Below are positions 46,199 to 54,716 of a DNA stretch of 64,000 bases, piece by piece (positions within the stretch are counted from its first letter, which is position 1; each line of letters starts with the position of its first letter). The stretch comes from JABFRG01 sp038210445 (GTDB lineage: Bacteria > Myxococcota_A > Polyangia > Polyangiales > Polyangiaceae). The position numbers and the translations under genes are program-made. The DNA lies in NCBI GenBank assembly GCA_038210445.1, contig JBBQWQ010000018.1, positions 1-64,000 on the forward strand, written 5' to 3'. Under the pieces are notes generated by a model. The model saw only the letters and a list, made by a program, of their open reading frames with translations, was not told the DNA's origin and did no database searches.

Positions 46199-47383
46199 CT
46201 ACGGAACCACCGCCAGCCGGCGCTTGGTGGTGGCGATCTGCTTGGCCGGAGCGGCGGCAACGGGCGCCGGTAGCCGGTCGAGATCCAGCGCGAACCACTC
46301 GGCGAACGACCGGTTTCGCTCGCCGGTGAGGGTCGCGAAGAGGGCGTCGGCGATCTCCATGTTGACGCGCTCGTGCCAGCATTGCACGCCTCCGGCGATG
46401 CTGGCATTGCCGGTCTCGGCGAGGTTCGCGCAGGCGCAATAGGCGCCGCAGCGGCCGCGCTCGGCGCAATCGCCGCACTCGTCGTTGGTGGCGTGGTGGT
46501 CGGGCATCTGGGCCCGGCTGGCGCGCATCTTCGGCGGGTCGATGCCGCGCTCCACGTGGCCGATGACGTGGCGGAGATCTTCGTCCTCGCCCACCATTCG
46601 CTCGCACGCGTACAGGTTTCCGCCGGGCGCGATGGCCACGCTGCCGTCGCCCAGGGTGCAGGTATCGCCCGCCTCGAGGCCGCCTTTGAGGCGCGCGATG
46701 ATCTTCGCGTCGAAGGCCGAGTAGCTCACGATGCGTCCGTCGCGAAACGCGCGCGCCACGACCTTGGCGGCGTGCACCAGGCCGTCTTGCCAATGGGCGA
46801 TGGCGGCGTCGGTCCACACCGCCTCGTAGGCCGGGTTCACGGTGACGCGGGGCACGCCGCGTTCGAAGAGGTACTCGACGCTCGCGCCCAGCAAGGGCGC
46901 CGTCTCCGGCGTGAGCACGCTGATCGTCTCGAAGGCCTTGCCGCCCGCGAGAAGCAGATCGAGGCCGCGCGACACGTCGGCAAAGCTCGACTTTCCGTTC
47001 ATGGTCGGGCGATGGGCCTCGTGGGCCGCCTGGTTCCCGTCGATGCTCAGCGCGACGTAAAAATCGAGGTCCACCAGGGCGCTCACCCGTTCGGGAGTCA
47101 GGAGCGTGCCGTTGGTGGTGACGCTCTGCCGGAGCTTGATGCCCCCGGCCGCTGCCGTTTCGCGAGCGCGGGTGGCGGTGTCGACGAGCAGGTTCCACTC
47201 GAGCGTCGGCTCGCCGCCAAAGTAGGCGAGCTCCACTGCGGCCCCCGCTTCGAGCCCCTCAAAGGCGAGCGCGAGGCCGGCGTCGCGCACGGCCCGGGAC
47301 ATGGGCTTCTTGAACTTTCGGCCCGCGTAACAGTACGAGCAGCCGAGGTTGCAGTCGTGGGTGAGCACGAAAATGGCGTCCAT
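46199..47383 (-). CDS. Radical SAM/SPASM-domain enzyme (probable peptide maturase)
   Basis: The 394-residue enzyme has the radical SAM cluster motif CNLGCSYC (Cys11, Cys15, Cys18), followed by AYFGGEPTLEWN, TTNGTLLT and LSIDGNQ typical of the family. The C-terminal part has the full SPASM pattern: Cys242-x12-Gly-x4-Cys260, then Cys303-x2-Cys306-x5-Cys312-x3-Cys316 and Cys335. This should bind two auxiliary 4Fe-4S clusters. SPASM proteins modify peptides or proteins, for example by thioether or C-C crosslinks, and anaerobic sulfatase maturases are close relatives. Three paralogous small proteins follow directly and are the likely substrates. No sulfatase gene is near. The ribosome site is GAGG. 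Confidence 0.9.
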   Translation of the reverse strand: MDAIFVLTHDCNLGCSYCYAGRKFKKPMSRAVRDAGLALAFEGLEAGAAVELAYFGGEPTLEWNLLVDTATRARETAAAGGIKLRQSVTTNGTLLTPERVSALVDLDFYVALSIDGNQAAHEAHRPTMNGKSSFADVSRGLDLLLAGGKAFETISVLTPETAPLLGASVEYLFERGVPRVTVNPAYEAVWTDAAIAHWQDGLVHAAKVVARAFRDGRIVSYSAFDAKIIARLKGGLEAGDTCTLGDGSVAIAPGGNLYACERMVGEDEDLRHVIGHVERGIDPPKMRASRAQMPDHHATNDECGDCAERGRCGAYCACANLAETGNASIAGGVQCWHERVNMEIADALFATLTGERNRSFAEWFALDLDRLPAPVAAAPAKQIATTKRRLAVVP

Positions 47384-47526
47384 GGTTGGCCTCGGCGCGC
47401 GAATCGGTGGGTCGCAGACGTGGCTGCGGGAACCTGGAGTGTACGTAGGAGGGCGCGGAAGGATCCAGCAATTGCGCCGCTTCGCGCCAGTTCACGAAAT
47501 CCGCGTGGGTTGACGTGCCCCGGTCG

Positions 47527-47555
47527 TTGACGTTGCGAATGCGCCGTTGATACGG
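47527..47555 (+). promoter_or_regulatory. Candidate promoter with repeated GTTGACGT boxes
   Basis: In the 209-bp divergent region before the solute-binding gene, GTTGACGT occurs twice (47509 and 47526), 17 bp apart. The second TTGACG is followed after 17 bp by ATACGG, a weak -10. This could be a promoter or the site of a repeat-binding regulator for either divergent gene. Confidence 0.35.
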
Positions 47556-47592
47556 TCCGAGGCTCCCTTTCGGTACCGCACGCGAGGTTCCC

Positions 47593-48993
47593 ATGAAGCC
47601 GTACCTTCCTATCTTCCTCACGGGAGCTGCCACGGCGCTCGCTGCGATCCATGGCTGTAGCTCCAATCCACCGGCTCCGGCCGTCGTGCAGAGCGACGCC
47701 AGCGACGACGACGCCATCGTGATCGGCGTCAACCTCGCCCTCACCGGCACGCTCGCCGCGTTCGGCAAGGGCGAACAAGACGCCACGCGGGTGGCGCAGA
47801 ACCACATCAACTCGCTGGGCGGCATCCTCGGGCGCCAGGTGCGCTTCGAGATCGTCGACGACCGCACCGACACCAACGTCACCAAGACGAACATGCAGGC
47901 CTTTCTCGGCCGCCACCTGCCGGTCATCATTGGCCCCACCGGATCCGGTCAGGCGCCCGACGGCCAGAAGCTCGCGGCCGCGGCCTTTACCGTGCTCATC
48001 TCGCCTTCTGCGAGCACGCCCGTGACCAACGGCGCCGAGCCGGCGAAGGACCGCTACTTCTTCCGCACGGCGGCGTCGCATGCGCTCCAGGCCAAGGCCA
48101 TCGCCATCCGGCTCTTCCGCGGCTTCCCCGCTTCCTCGAGCGCCGACGCGGGGGTCCGCGAAGCCGGCCTCGACGACGCCGGCGCGCCGCTACCTGGCTG
48201 CCGCAAGGTGGCCATCGTCAATCAGGACGACGCCTACGGCAACCCCATCGCCGCGGGCATCACCAGCGCCATGACCGCGCTCGGCGGCAGCACCGCCATC
48301 ACGGTCAAGGTCCCGGTCGACCCGCAGGCCAACTACGATGCAACGGTCGCGCAGATCATCGCCGCCAAGGCCGACTGCCAGGCCATCATCGCATTTCCCG
48401 CGGTGGGCGCGGTGTACATGCGCTCCTTCAAGAAGGCCATCGCGACCGACGTCTCGCGCGACTGGAGCTCCTTCGTCTCCATCGGCTCCAACGGCATGAA
48501 GTCCGAAGACACGCTGGTGAAGGGCCGCGACAACCCGGCCGATCCGCTCTCGCCCACCTCCACCGAGGGCATCTACATCATGAACTTCGACCTCAGCCCG
48601 CAAACGCCGCAGGCCAACGAGTTCAAGACGCTGTTCCAGCTGAGCGGCGCGGCAGCGGCCGATCTGCCCGGATACTCTGCCAACCAGTACGACGCCGCGA
48701 TCCTCGCTGCGCTCGCCATCCAGCGCGCCGGCACCACCACCGACGGAAAGAAAATTCGCGACGCGCTCTTCGAGGTCTCGCGCCCACCGGGAGCGGCGTT
48801 CTCGCCTGCGAAGCTGGCCGACGCAATGGTGGCCATCCGGGCCGGGCAAGACATCGACTACGACGGCGCGTCGGGCCCGGTGGACTTCGACGACTATGGC
48901 GAGGTGGTCGCCAACTTCGTGGTGTTCCAGGTGAACGCAGGCAAATTCGCCAGCGCACCCTCGCTCGGACTGACGGTAGAGGATCTGAAATGA
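47593..48993 (+). CDS. LivK-like substrate-binding lipoprotein (type I periplasmic binding fold)
   Basis: The 466-residue protein has a signal peptide with lipobox AIHGC. The mature part shows the type I periplasmic-binding fold of branched-chain amino-acid receptors (IVIGVNLALTGTLAAFGKGEQ, VPVIIGPTGSGQAP-like segment, KVAIVNQDDAYGNPIAAGI). No ABC permease or ATPase gene is near, so it may be an orphan receptor. It is translationally coupled (ATGA) to the next gene. Confidence 0.86.
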   Translation: MKPYLPIFLTGAATALAAIHGCSSNPPAPAVVQSDASDDDAIVIGVNLALTGTLAAFGKGEQDATRVAQNHINSLGGILGRQVRFEIVDDRTDTNVTKTNMQAFLGRHLPVIIGPTGSGQAPDGQKLAAAAFTVLISPSASTPVTNGAEPAKDRYFFRTAASHALQAKAIAIRLFRGFPASSSADAGVREAGLDDAGAPLPGCRKVAIVNQDDAYGNPIAAGITSAMTALGGSTAITVKVPVDPQANYDATVAQIIAAKADCQAIIAFPAVGAVYMRSFKKAIATDVSRDWSSFVSIGSNGMKSEDTLVKGRDNPADPLSPTSTEGIYIMNFDLSPQTPQANEFKTLFQLSGAAAADLPGYSANQYDAAILAALAIQRAGTTTDGKKIRDALFEVSRPPGAAFSPAKLADAMVAIRAGQDIDYDGASGPVDFDDYGEVVANFVVFQVNAGKFASAPSLGLTVEDLK

Positions 48994-49904
48994 AGAACGC
49001 GACCAAGGCGACCTGGCTCGCGATCCCCTGCGCCCTGGCGCTCTCCTGCGCGCTCTCGCTCTCGAGCGGCAGTGCGCGCGCCGCAGACGCCACGCTCGAG
49101 CCCGACGTGGCCGCCGCCGAGGCAGCCTACGGGCAGCTCTCGTACGAGGACGCGGTGCGCCGGGCCGAGCAGCTCTCCAAGCGCAAGGGCCTGAGCCACG
49201 ATCAGCTGGTGCGCGTCTACCGCATCCTCGCCATCTCTCGGGCCAGCTTGGGCGACGACGAGAAGGCCCGTGAGGCGTTCGTGCTCCTGCTCACCTACGA
49301 CCCCGACGGCATGGTCGACAAGAGCTTTGGGCCCAAGGTGCAGCAGCCGTACCAGGAGGCCCGCGGCTACTGGCGTCAGCAACCTTCGAAGCCAGGCGTA
49401 GAGGCGAGCGTCTCGGCGCTGCGTCAAGGCTCGACCGCGACCCTGCGCGCCACGCCGCGCGACCCCACGCACACCGTGCACGATCTGGTCATCGGCTATC
49501 GGTTCGGCGCCAAGAGCACCTTCGAGGTGAAGACCCTCCCGGGCGGCGCGCAATCGGTGGACTTCACAGTGCCGGCGGGCGAGTCGCGGCTCGACTACTA
49601 CGTTCAGGCGCGCGACGTGAACGAGAGCATCGTGTTCGAGGTCGGCAGCCCACAGGCGCCGAAGACGGCGCTGGTGGAGGCCAAGGCGGTGGTCGACCCG
49701 GGCGCGCGGGGCCGCACCGAGAGCGGCTCGAAGAGCATCTTCGCGAGCCCCATCTTCTGGATCGCCACCGGCGCGGTGGTGGCTGCCGGCGCGGTGGGCA
49801 CCTACTTCATCGCCACGTCTGGCAAGACCCGAGAGGAGCAGCTGCCGCCCAATCGCGCCGGCATCTCGCCCATCATCTTCTGCGGAACCGAGCGCTGCCG
49901 CTGA
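48990..49904 (+). CDS. Exported TPR-like protein with C-terminal membrane anchor
   Basis: The 304-residue protein has a signal peptide ending SARA, then TPR-like helices (AEAAYGQLSYEDAVRRAEQL, AISRASLGDDEKAREAFVLL). A strand-rich domain follows, then a C-terminal transmembrane helix (IFWIATGAVVAAGAVGTYFI). The start overlaps the stop of the solute-binding gene (ATGA). This architecture is common beside myxobacterial receptor and kinase genes. The role is unknown but probably tied to the binding protein. Confidence 0.78.
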   Translation: MKNATKATWLAIPCALALSCALSLSSGSARAADATLEPDVAAAEAAYGQLSYEDAVRRAEQLSKRKGLSHDQLVRVYRILAISRASLGDDEKAREAFVLLLTYDPDGMVDKSFGPKVQQPYQEARGYWRQQPSKPGVEASVSALRQGSTATLRATPRDPTHTVHDLVIGYRFGAKSTFEVKTLPGGAQSVDFTVPAGESRLDYYVQARDVNESIVFEVGSPQAPKTALVEAKAVVDPGARGRTESGSKSIFASPIFWIATGAVVAAGAVGTYFIATSGKTREEQLPPNRAGISPIIFCGTERCR

Positions 49905-49928
49905 CCCGCAGGTCGTCGCGGGCGGCGG

Positions 49929-50498
49929 CTACTTGCAGCTGCCCGCGCACTTCTCGCCGAGGGTAGCGCACGCCGTGGCCGGCGGGAGCGTGGTCTCGTT
50001 CACCGGGAGCACCGGAATGTCGACCGTGAAGTCGCGCGACGAGACGGTCGCCTCGACGCACCCCACGAAGTAGTCTGCGGTGCCGCGCTTGGTGGTAGCC
50101 AGGAATGCTCGGCGGCCGTAGCTGATCTCGCCCAGACGGCCTGGCGCCGCGCCGGCATCGGCAGAAGCCGAGAGCAGGCTGCACATCGGTACGAGCTCGG
50201 TCTGCGCCAGGCGCGTGGGCGCCTTCGGCAGATCGGCGTTGCTCCGGACCTTGGTGATGAGGGTCAGGCAGCTGGCGTCCTCTCCGGCGCGCGAGGCGTC
50301 TGCAGCGGGCACGTCGAACACCGTCACCTGCACGGTGTCGGCCCCCACGGCGGCGGCGGTCGAGGGAAACGAAACCTGGTAGTGCGCCGGCGTGGGAGCT
50401 GCGGGGACCTGGGTCACGTCGTCCTTGCAGCCAACCATGCAGGCGAGCGCCGACGCCGACAGAAGTAGTGCCGCACCCGAAAGCGAAACGTTGCTCAC
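49929..50498 (-). CDS. Small lipoprotein coupled to the Ser/Thr kinase gene
   Basis: The 189-residue product has a signal peptide with VGCK and a beta-rich mature domain with scattered Cys (CLTLITKV, CVEATVSS, CATLGEKCAGSCK). GTG 50498 overlaps the kinase stop codon (GTGA), so it is made together with the kinase and may act with it. No family is recognised. Confidence 0.7.
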   Translation of the reverse strand: MSNVSLSGAALLLSASALACMVGCKDDVTQVPAAPTPAHYQVSFPSTAAAVGADTVQVTVFDVPAADASRAGEDASCLTLITKVRSNADLPKAPTRLAQTELVPMCSLLSASADAGAAPGRLGEISYGRRAFLATTKRGTADYFVGCVEATVSSRDFTVDIPVLPVNETTLPPATACATLGEKCAGSCK

Positions 50499-52366
50499 TT
50501 AACCTCGATGCTCCGGCTCACGAGCTCGCCAGCCTTGATGGTGACCGTATACGACGAATGAATCCCCTCGTCGGGATTGTCGAGCGTGAGGGTGTGGGAC
50601 CCCGCAGGCAGCTGCACGCGATAGAGCGGAGTCGTGCCGAGCGCGCGACCGCCCTCGGACACGCGGGTCCACGGGAAGGTGTTGAAGGAGAGGGTGCCTG
50701 TGGTTGCGGCGCTGGCCGCGGAAGGCGTGGACGTGGGCGTGGCAGGCACGCTGGGGACGGCCAACGGACCGCCACCGGTCTTCGGCAAGGGCCAACGGCC
50801 GGCGAACGTCGCCGCGCCGGTGGCCTTGGGCGCCTGCGTGGCGCCTTGGGCCGACGCCGCGACGGCCTTGAGCGTCACCACCCGCGAGGCAACCGCGACG
50901 CCCGGCGCGAGCTCGACGACGAGGGACTCGGGGGCGTAGCCGGCAAGCGAAAGCGAAAGGGTGTGGGCGCCCGGCGCGAGCTCCAGGGTAGCCGGTGTGT
51001 GCCCGAGAAAATTGCCGTCGCGCTCGATGGCAGCCCCCGGGGGAACGCTCGTGAGCGAGAGCATCGCGGTACGGGCGGCGGCGGAAGGCGCCGCAGGCCC
51101 GGGGTCGGCCGGATGTCGGACGTACAGGCCGAAGGCGAGGGCCAGGCCGCCGAAGAGCAGCAGCAGCGCCGCAACGGCGCCCCACAGGATGGTCGGGCGC
51201 GGACGCTCGCGAACCCGCGATACCGCCTCGGGGGCGAGCGAGAAGGGTCGCTTCGCGCTTCCGGTGGTGCCGGAGGCCGTGTTGTCGCCGAGCAGCGGGT
51301 AGACGCCGGTCGGTAGGGTCACCGCGGGGAACGAGGGACGGCTCGATCGCGTCCGCGGCGACTGGCCTCCCGCGTCGGTCATGCACGAGCTCAGGAAGCG
51401 GGCGAAGTGCTCCTTGGTCTCGAGAAAGACCTCGGTGATGGCGCGGCCGACTTCGGCGTCGCGGACCGTGGTTCCCGCTGCCTTCGAGTACTCCACCAGG
51501 GCGGACCGGAAGTCGTCCGCTGTCTCGTAGCGCAGCGCAGCACGGGAGTCGGTGGCCTTGGCGAGGATCGCCTCGAGCTCGGCAGGAGCCTCGGGCCAGG
51601 CCTCGCTGAGCTTGGGGATCGGCTCGTTCAAGATCTTGTTGAGCACCACCACCGCTTCGCCCTTGAAGACCGGTTTGCCCGTGAGCGCCTCGGCGAGCGT
51701 CAGCCCGGCCGCGAACACGTCGGCGCGGCGATCGACCTGCCCGCGAATTTGCTCCGGCGACATGTAGTTGACCTTGCCCTTGAGAATGCCGGTGGCGGTC
51801 TCGGAGGTGTTCACCGTTGCCTTGGCGATGCCAAAGTCCACCAGCTTGACGTCGCCGTCGTAGGTGATGAAGACGTTGTGCGGCGAGACGTCGCGATGGA
51901 CGATGTCGAGCGGGGCGCCGTCGTAGTCCTTGAGCTCGTGCGCGTGCTGCAGGCCGGCGAGCGCCTGCGCCATGATGTGGCACCACATGGCCGGCGTGAG
52001 CCGGGCCCGGGCCTTGTCGTTGCGAAGCAACTGACTGAGCGGCTGGCCTTGCAGGTACTCCATGGCGATGAAGTACCCACCGTCGGCTTCGCCCACTTCG
52101 TAGGTGTGGACGATGTTCGGGTGGTTCAGGCGCGTCGCAAGGCGTGCCTCGTCGAGGAACATCTCCACCATCGCCCGGTCTTCGGCAACGCCGGGGCGAA
52201 GGCGCTTGACCACCACGAGCTTGTGCACGCCTGCTGCGCCCCGAGAGAGCGCGAGAAACACGTCGGCCATTCCGCCGCGCCCGAGACGGGCCAACAGCTC
52301 GTAGCGCCCGATCGCCGAAGACGAGCTTTTGGCATGCTCCGGAACCGCTTCTCCGCTCGCAGACAT
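50495..52366 (-). CDS. Membrane Ser/Thr protein kinase with two PEGA domains
   Basis: The 623-residue protein starts at ATG 52366. The kinase domain has the Gly loop LGRGGMADVF, Lys54 (VVVKRLRP), catalytic HRDVSPHN (His157-Asp159), DFG (177-179) and MSPEQIRGQ. All key residues are present, so it should be active. A transmembrane helix (AALLLLFGGLALAFGLYV) connects to two extracytoplasmic PEGA domains (LTSVPPGAAIERDGNFLGHTP and FNTFPWTRVSEGGRALGTTP). PEGA domains probably sense or bind the envelope. It is coupled to the downstream lipoprotein. Confidence 0.93.
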   Translation of the reverse strand: MSASGEAVPEHAKSSSSAIGRYELLARLGRGGMADVFLALSRGAAGVHKLVVVKRLRPGVAEDRAMVEMFLDEARLATRLNHPNIVHTYEVGEADGGYFIAMEYLQGQPLSQLLRNDKARARLTPAMWCHIMAQALAGLQHAHELKDYDGAPLDIVHRDVSPHNVFITYDGDVKLVDFGIAKATVNTSETATGILKGKVNYMSPEQIRGQVDRRADVFAAGLTLAEALTGKPVFKGEAVVVLNKILNEPIPKLSEAWPEAPAELEAILAKATDSRAALRYETADDFRSALVEYSKAAGTTVRDAEVGRAITEVFLETKEHFARFLSSCMTDAGGQSPRTRSSRPSFPAVTLPTGVYPLLGDNTASGTTGSAKRPFSLAPEAVSRVRERPRPTILWGAVAALLLLFGGLALAFGLYVRHPADPGPAAPSAAARTAMLSLTSVPPGAAIERDGNFLGHTPATLELAPGAHTLSLSLAGYAPESLVVELAPGVAVASRVVTLKAVAASAQGATQAPKATGAATFAGRWPLPKTGGGPLAVPSVPATPTSTPSAASAATTGTLSFNTFPWTRVSEGGRALGTTPLYRVQLPAGSHTLTLDNPDEGIHSSYTVTIKAGELVSRSIEVK

Positions 52367-52540
52367 TAACCAGGAACGTAAAGGATGCGCTCGCGCGACG
52401 TCAATCTTGGTGGGCGCCAAACGCGCGGCCGCGCTCGCCCGCGAGCCCTCGCGGCGCCGCGCGAACCCAGCCTTGGAAAATGGCGCGTTCGAGGCTCATG
52501 CCCGATGCTCGGCCTATCTGCGGCGCGGGAGCGATCCCGT

Positions 52541-53401
52541 TCAGTAGTCGCCGCTCGAGCCGCCCCCGCCGAAGTCGCCGCCGCCCCCGCCGAAGTCGCT
52601 TCCGCCCCCGCCCGACGACCAGTCGGACGACCCGGATGACCACGACGAATCCGAGCCGGACGACCACGACGAGCCCGAAGACCAACTGTTATTGCCCACC
52701 GAATAGCCGTTCGAGCGGCCGCCGCCGGTGAGCCCCATGAAGAAGCGCACGATGAGGAACAAGAAGAGAATGCCGACCGCGCCGATGACGAAGAGCACCA
52801 CCAGCACCCCCGCGACGCCCCCCGCGCTGGCCGGAGGCGGCGCCTTCTTGGCGGGCGGCGACACGCCTGTGGCGTCTTGGGCCAGCGCTGCGTCGATGGC
52901 ATCGACCCCTGCCTCCACGCCAGCGCCGACGCGGTTGGCCTTCAGCTGCGGCCCGATGTCGTCCTTGATGATGCGATTGGCGACCAGGTCCGGGAGCGCG
53001 CCGCCCACCCCCTTGCCGGTCTCGATGCGGATCTTCCGCTCCTTGGTGGCAATGACCAGAAGAACGCCGTCGTCCTTGCCTTGCGCTCCGAGCTTCCACG
53101 CCCGCGCCGTGTCGTACGCCACGTCTTCGATGGCGTTCCCCTCGAGCGACGACGGCAAGAAGACCGCAATCTCGTAGCCCCGGGCTGCCTTGATGCCGAG
53201 TATTTTGGTGACTAGCGCCTGTTTTTCCCCGCTGGTGAGCTGGCCCTTCGGATCGTTCACCGGCCCGTCGAGGGGCGGCGGCGTGTACGCCAACGCGACC
53301 CGCGTGAAGAGCAGCAGCGAGAGCGCCCCGAGGAGCGACAGCGCCCAGCGCGGCCAGTGCATGCCGCGCGGAGCGGTTTCGGTCGAAGCGGAGGTGAGCA
53401 T
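52541..53401 (-). CDS. TPM-domain (YgcG-family) membrane protein
   Basis: The 286-residue protein has an N-terminal signal or anchor, then a TPM domain (LDGPVNDPKGQLTSGEKQAL, KDDGVLLVIATKERKIRIETGKGVGG; about 40-170). A transmembrane helix follows (VLVVLFVIGAVGILFLFLIV) and the tail is Ser/Trp/Gly-rich (WSSGSDSSWSSG, GGGGSDFGGGGG). This is the usual layout of YgcG proteins, which are linked to LemA. It lies 8 bp after the lemA gene. Possible role in envelope stress or photosystem-like repair; unknown in bacteria of this type. Confidence 0.86.
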   Translation of the reverse strand: MLTSASTETAPRGMHWPRWALSLLGALSLLLFTRVALAYTPPPLDGPVNDPKGQLTSGEKQALVTKILGIKAARGYEIAVFLPSSLEGNAIEDVAYDTARAWKLGAQGKDDGVLLVIATKERKIRIETGKGVGGALPDLVANRIIKDDIGPQLKANRVGAGVEAGVDAIDAALAQDATGVSPPAKKAPPPASAGGVAGVLVVLFVIGAVGILFLFLIVRFFMGLTGGGRSNGYSVGNNSWSSGSSWSSGSDSSWSSGSSDWSSGGGGSDFGGGGGDFGGGGSSGDY

Positions 53402-53409
53402 GGCGCTGC

Positions 53410-54018
53410 CTACTTGGTGAAGTCGACCTTGGGCGCGTCTTTGGCGTCGGCGTTCGCGCTGAAGTACACGCGCGGCTTGAAGGGCATACCGGTGACCTTG
53501 TTGATGGCCTGACCGCGGATCTTTCCGAGCTCCGTGTTGTAGTCGCGCACGGCGTCGTTGTACTGCTCACGCGAGCGCGCGATGCGGTTCTCGGTGCCTT
53601 CGAGCTCGACCCGCAGGTCGGAGAAGCCCTTGGTGGCCTGAAGGTCGGGGTACTTCTCGTTGGAGACCAGGAGCCGGCCGAGACTGCCGAGGTTCGACTG
53701 CGCCTTCTGAAAGGCAGCGACCTTGGATTCGTCGCTGAAGTCGTCGCCGCTGAGCTTCACCGAGGTTGCCTCGGCGCGCGCCTTGGTGACCTGCGTCAGC
53801 GTGTCTTGCTCGTACTTCGCCGACCCTTTCACGGTGTTGACGATGTTGGGGATGAGGTCTGCGCGGCGCTGGAGCTGCACCTCGTAGTCGGCCCACTTTG
53901 CGCTGCAGGTCTCGTTCTTGGCCACGAGCTGGTCGTAGTTTTGGCAACCCGGCACGCCGAGCGAGACGGCGAAAAGCGCGGCGAAGGCCACGAGGAGCGA
54001 GAACACACGTTTCGTCAT
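53410..54018 (-). CDS. lemA: LemA-family protein
   Basis: The 202-residue protein starts at ATG 54018 and has an N-terminal hydrophobic segment with a lipobox-like PGC. The conserved helical core contains YDQLVAKNETCSAKWADYEV, LQRRADLIPNIVNTVKG, the YPDLQATKGFSDL segment and AVRDYN. LemA proteins pair with YgcG in many bacteria, and the TPM gene follows directly. The molecular function is unknown. Confidence 0.9.
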   Translation of the reverse strand: MTKRVFSLLVAFAALFAVSLGVPGCQNYDQLVAKNETCSAKWADYEVQLQRRADLIPNIVNTVKGSAKYEQDTLTQVTKARAEATSVKLSGDDFSDESKVAAFQKAQSNLGSLGRLLVSNEKYPDLQATKGFSDLRVELEGTENRIARSREQYNDAVRDYNTELGKIRGQAINKVTGMPFKPRVYFSANADAKDAPKVDFTK

Positions 54019-54107
54019 GGGCACCAGGGTAAGGATCTCCCGCCCCCGGCGCAAGCAGGGCCGCCGGTGACGTTTCGATGACCGAGGCCCTGTGGTAAGG
54101 GAGCGTC

Positions 54108-54716
54108 GTGCGCATCACCGTATATTGTGGGTCCCGCCCCGGCCGCGATCCGGCCTTCATGACCGCCGCCTATGCCTTGGGCAAAGGCCTCGGTGAGCGC
54201 GGGCACTCGCTGGTGTACGGCGGCGCGAAGGTGGGCCTCATGGGCGAGGTGGCGCGCGGCGCCCTCGACGCAAAGGCGCACGTCACGGGCATCATCCCCA
54301 CCTGGCTGGTGAGCAAGGAGATCGCCCACGACGGCCTCCCGGACCTGCGCATCGTGCCTTCGATGCACGAGCGCAAAGCGGCCATGGAGACCGAGAGCGA
54401 CGCCTTCGTGGCGCTGCCCGGCGGCTTCGGCACCTTCGAGGAGCTGTTCGAGATGATCACCTGGTCGCAGATTGGCCTGCACGCCAAGGCCATTGGCATC
54501 CTGAACGTGAATGGGTTCTACGACGCGCTCCTCGCCTTCATTCGCGTGGCGGTGGACCAGCAATTCGTGGCGGGCGAGCACGAACGCCTCTTCACCGTGG
54601 CGACCGATCCCGGCGCGCTCCTCGACGCCATCGAGGCGTTCGTGCCGCCGCCGCTGGGCGATCCCGCGCTCGACCGACGCGGCGTCCGCCCGCAGGGTGG
54701 CGCGGGTCTGCCATGA
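54108..54716 (+). CDS. LOG-family (TIGR00730) nucleoside-monophosphate phosphoribohydrolase-like protein
   Basis: The 202-residue protein starts at GTG 54108. The Rossmann-like fold has the catalytic and phosphate motif PGGFGTFEE (104-112) and the early SMHERKAAM region. LOG enzymes release cytokinin-like bases from nucleoside 5'-monophosphates; many bacterial members act on AMP-type substrates. Its stop overlaps the next start (ATGA), so it is coupled to the HD protein. Confidence 0.9.
   Translation: MRITVYCGSRPGRDPAFMTAAYALGKGLGERGHSLVYGGAKVGLMGEVARGALDAKAHVTGIIPTWLVSKEIAHDGLPDLRIVPSMHERKAAMETESDAFVALPGGFGTFEELFEMITWSQIGLHAKAIGILNVNGFYDALLAFIRVAVDQQFVAGEHERLFTVATDPGALLDAIEAFVPPPLGDPALDRRGVRPQGGAGLP

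Noticed and set aside
44795..46442. Plus-strand frames opposite the three small paralogues.
   Set aside because: They are Ala/Arg/Thr-rich and their similarity to each other is explained by the direct repeats. The minus strand has starts, ribosome sites and conserved motifs.
46199..47383. Reading the radical SAM enzyme as an anaerobic sulfatase maturase.
   Set aside because: No sulfatase is near and three shared-motif small proteins follow directly. The possibility is not excluded by sequence alone.
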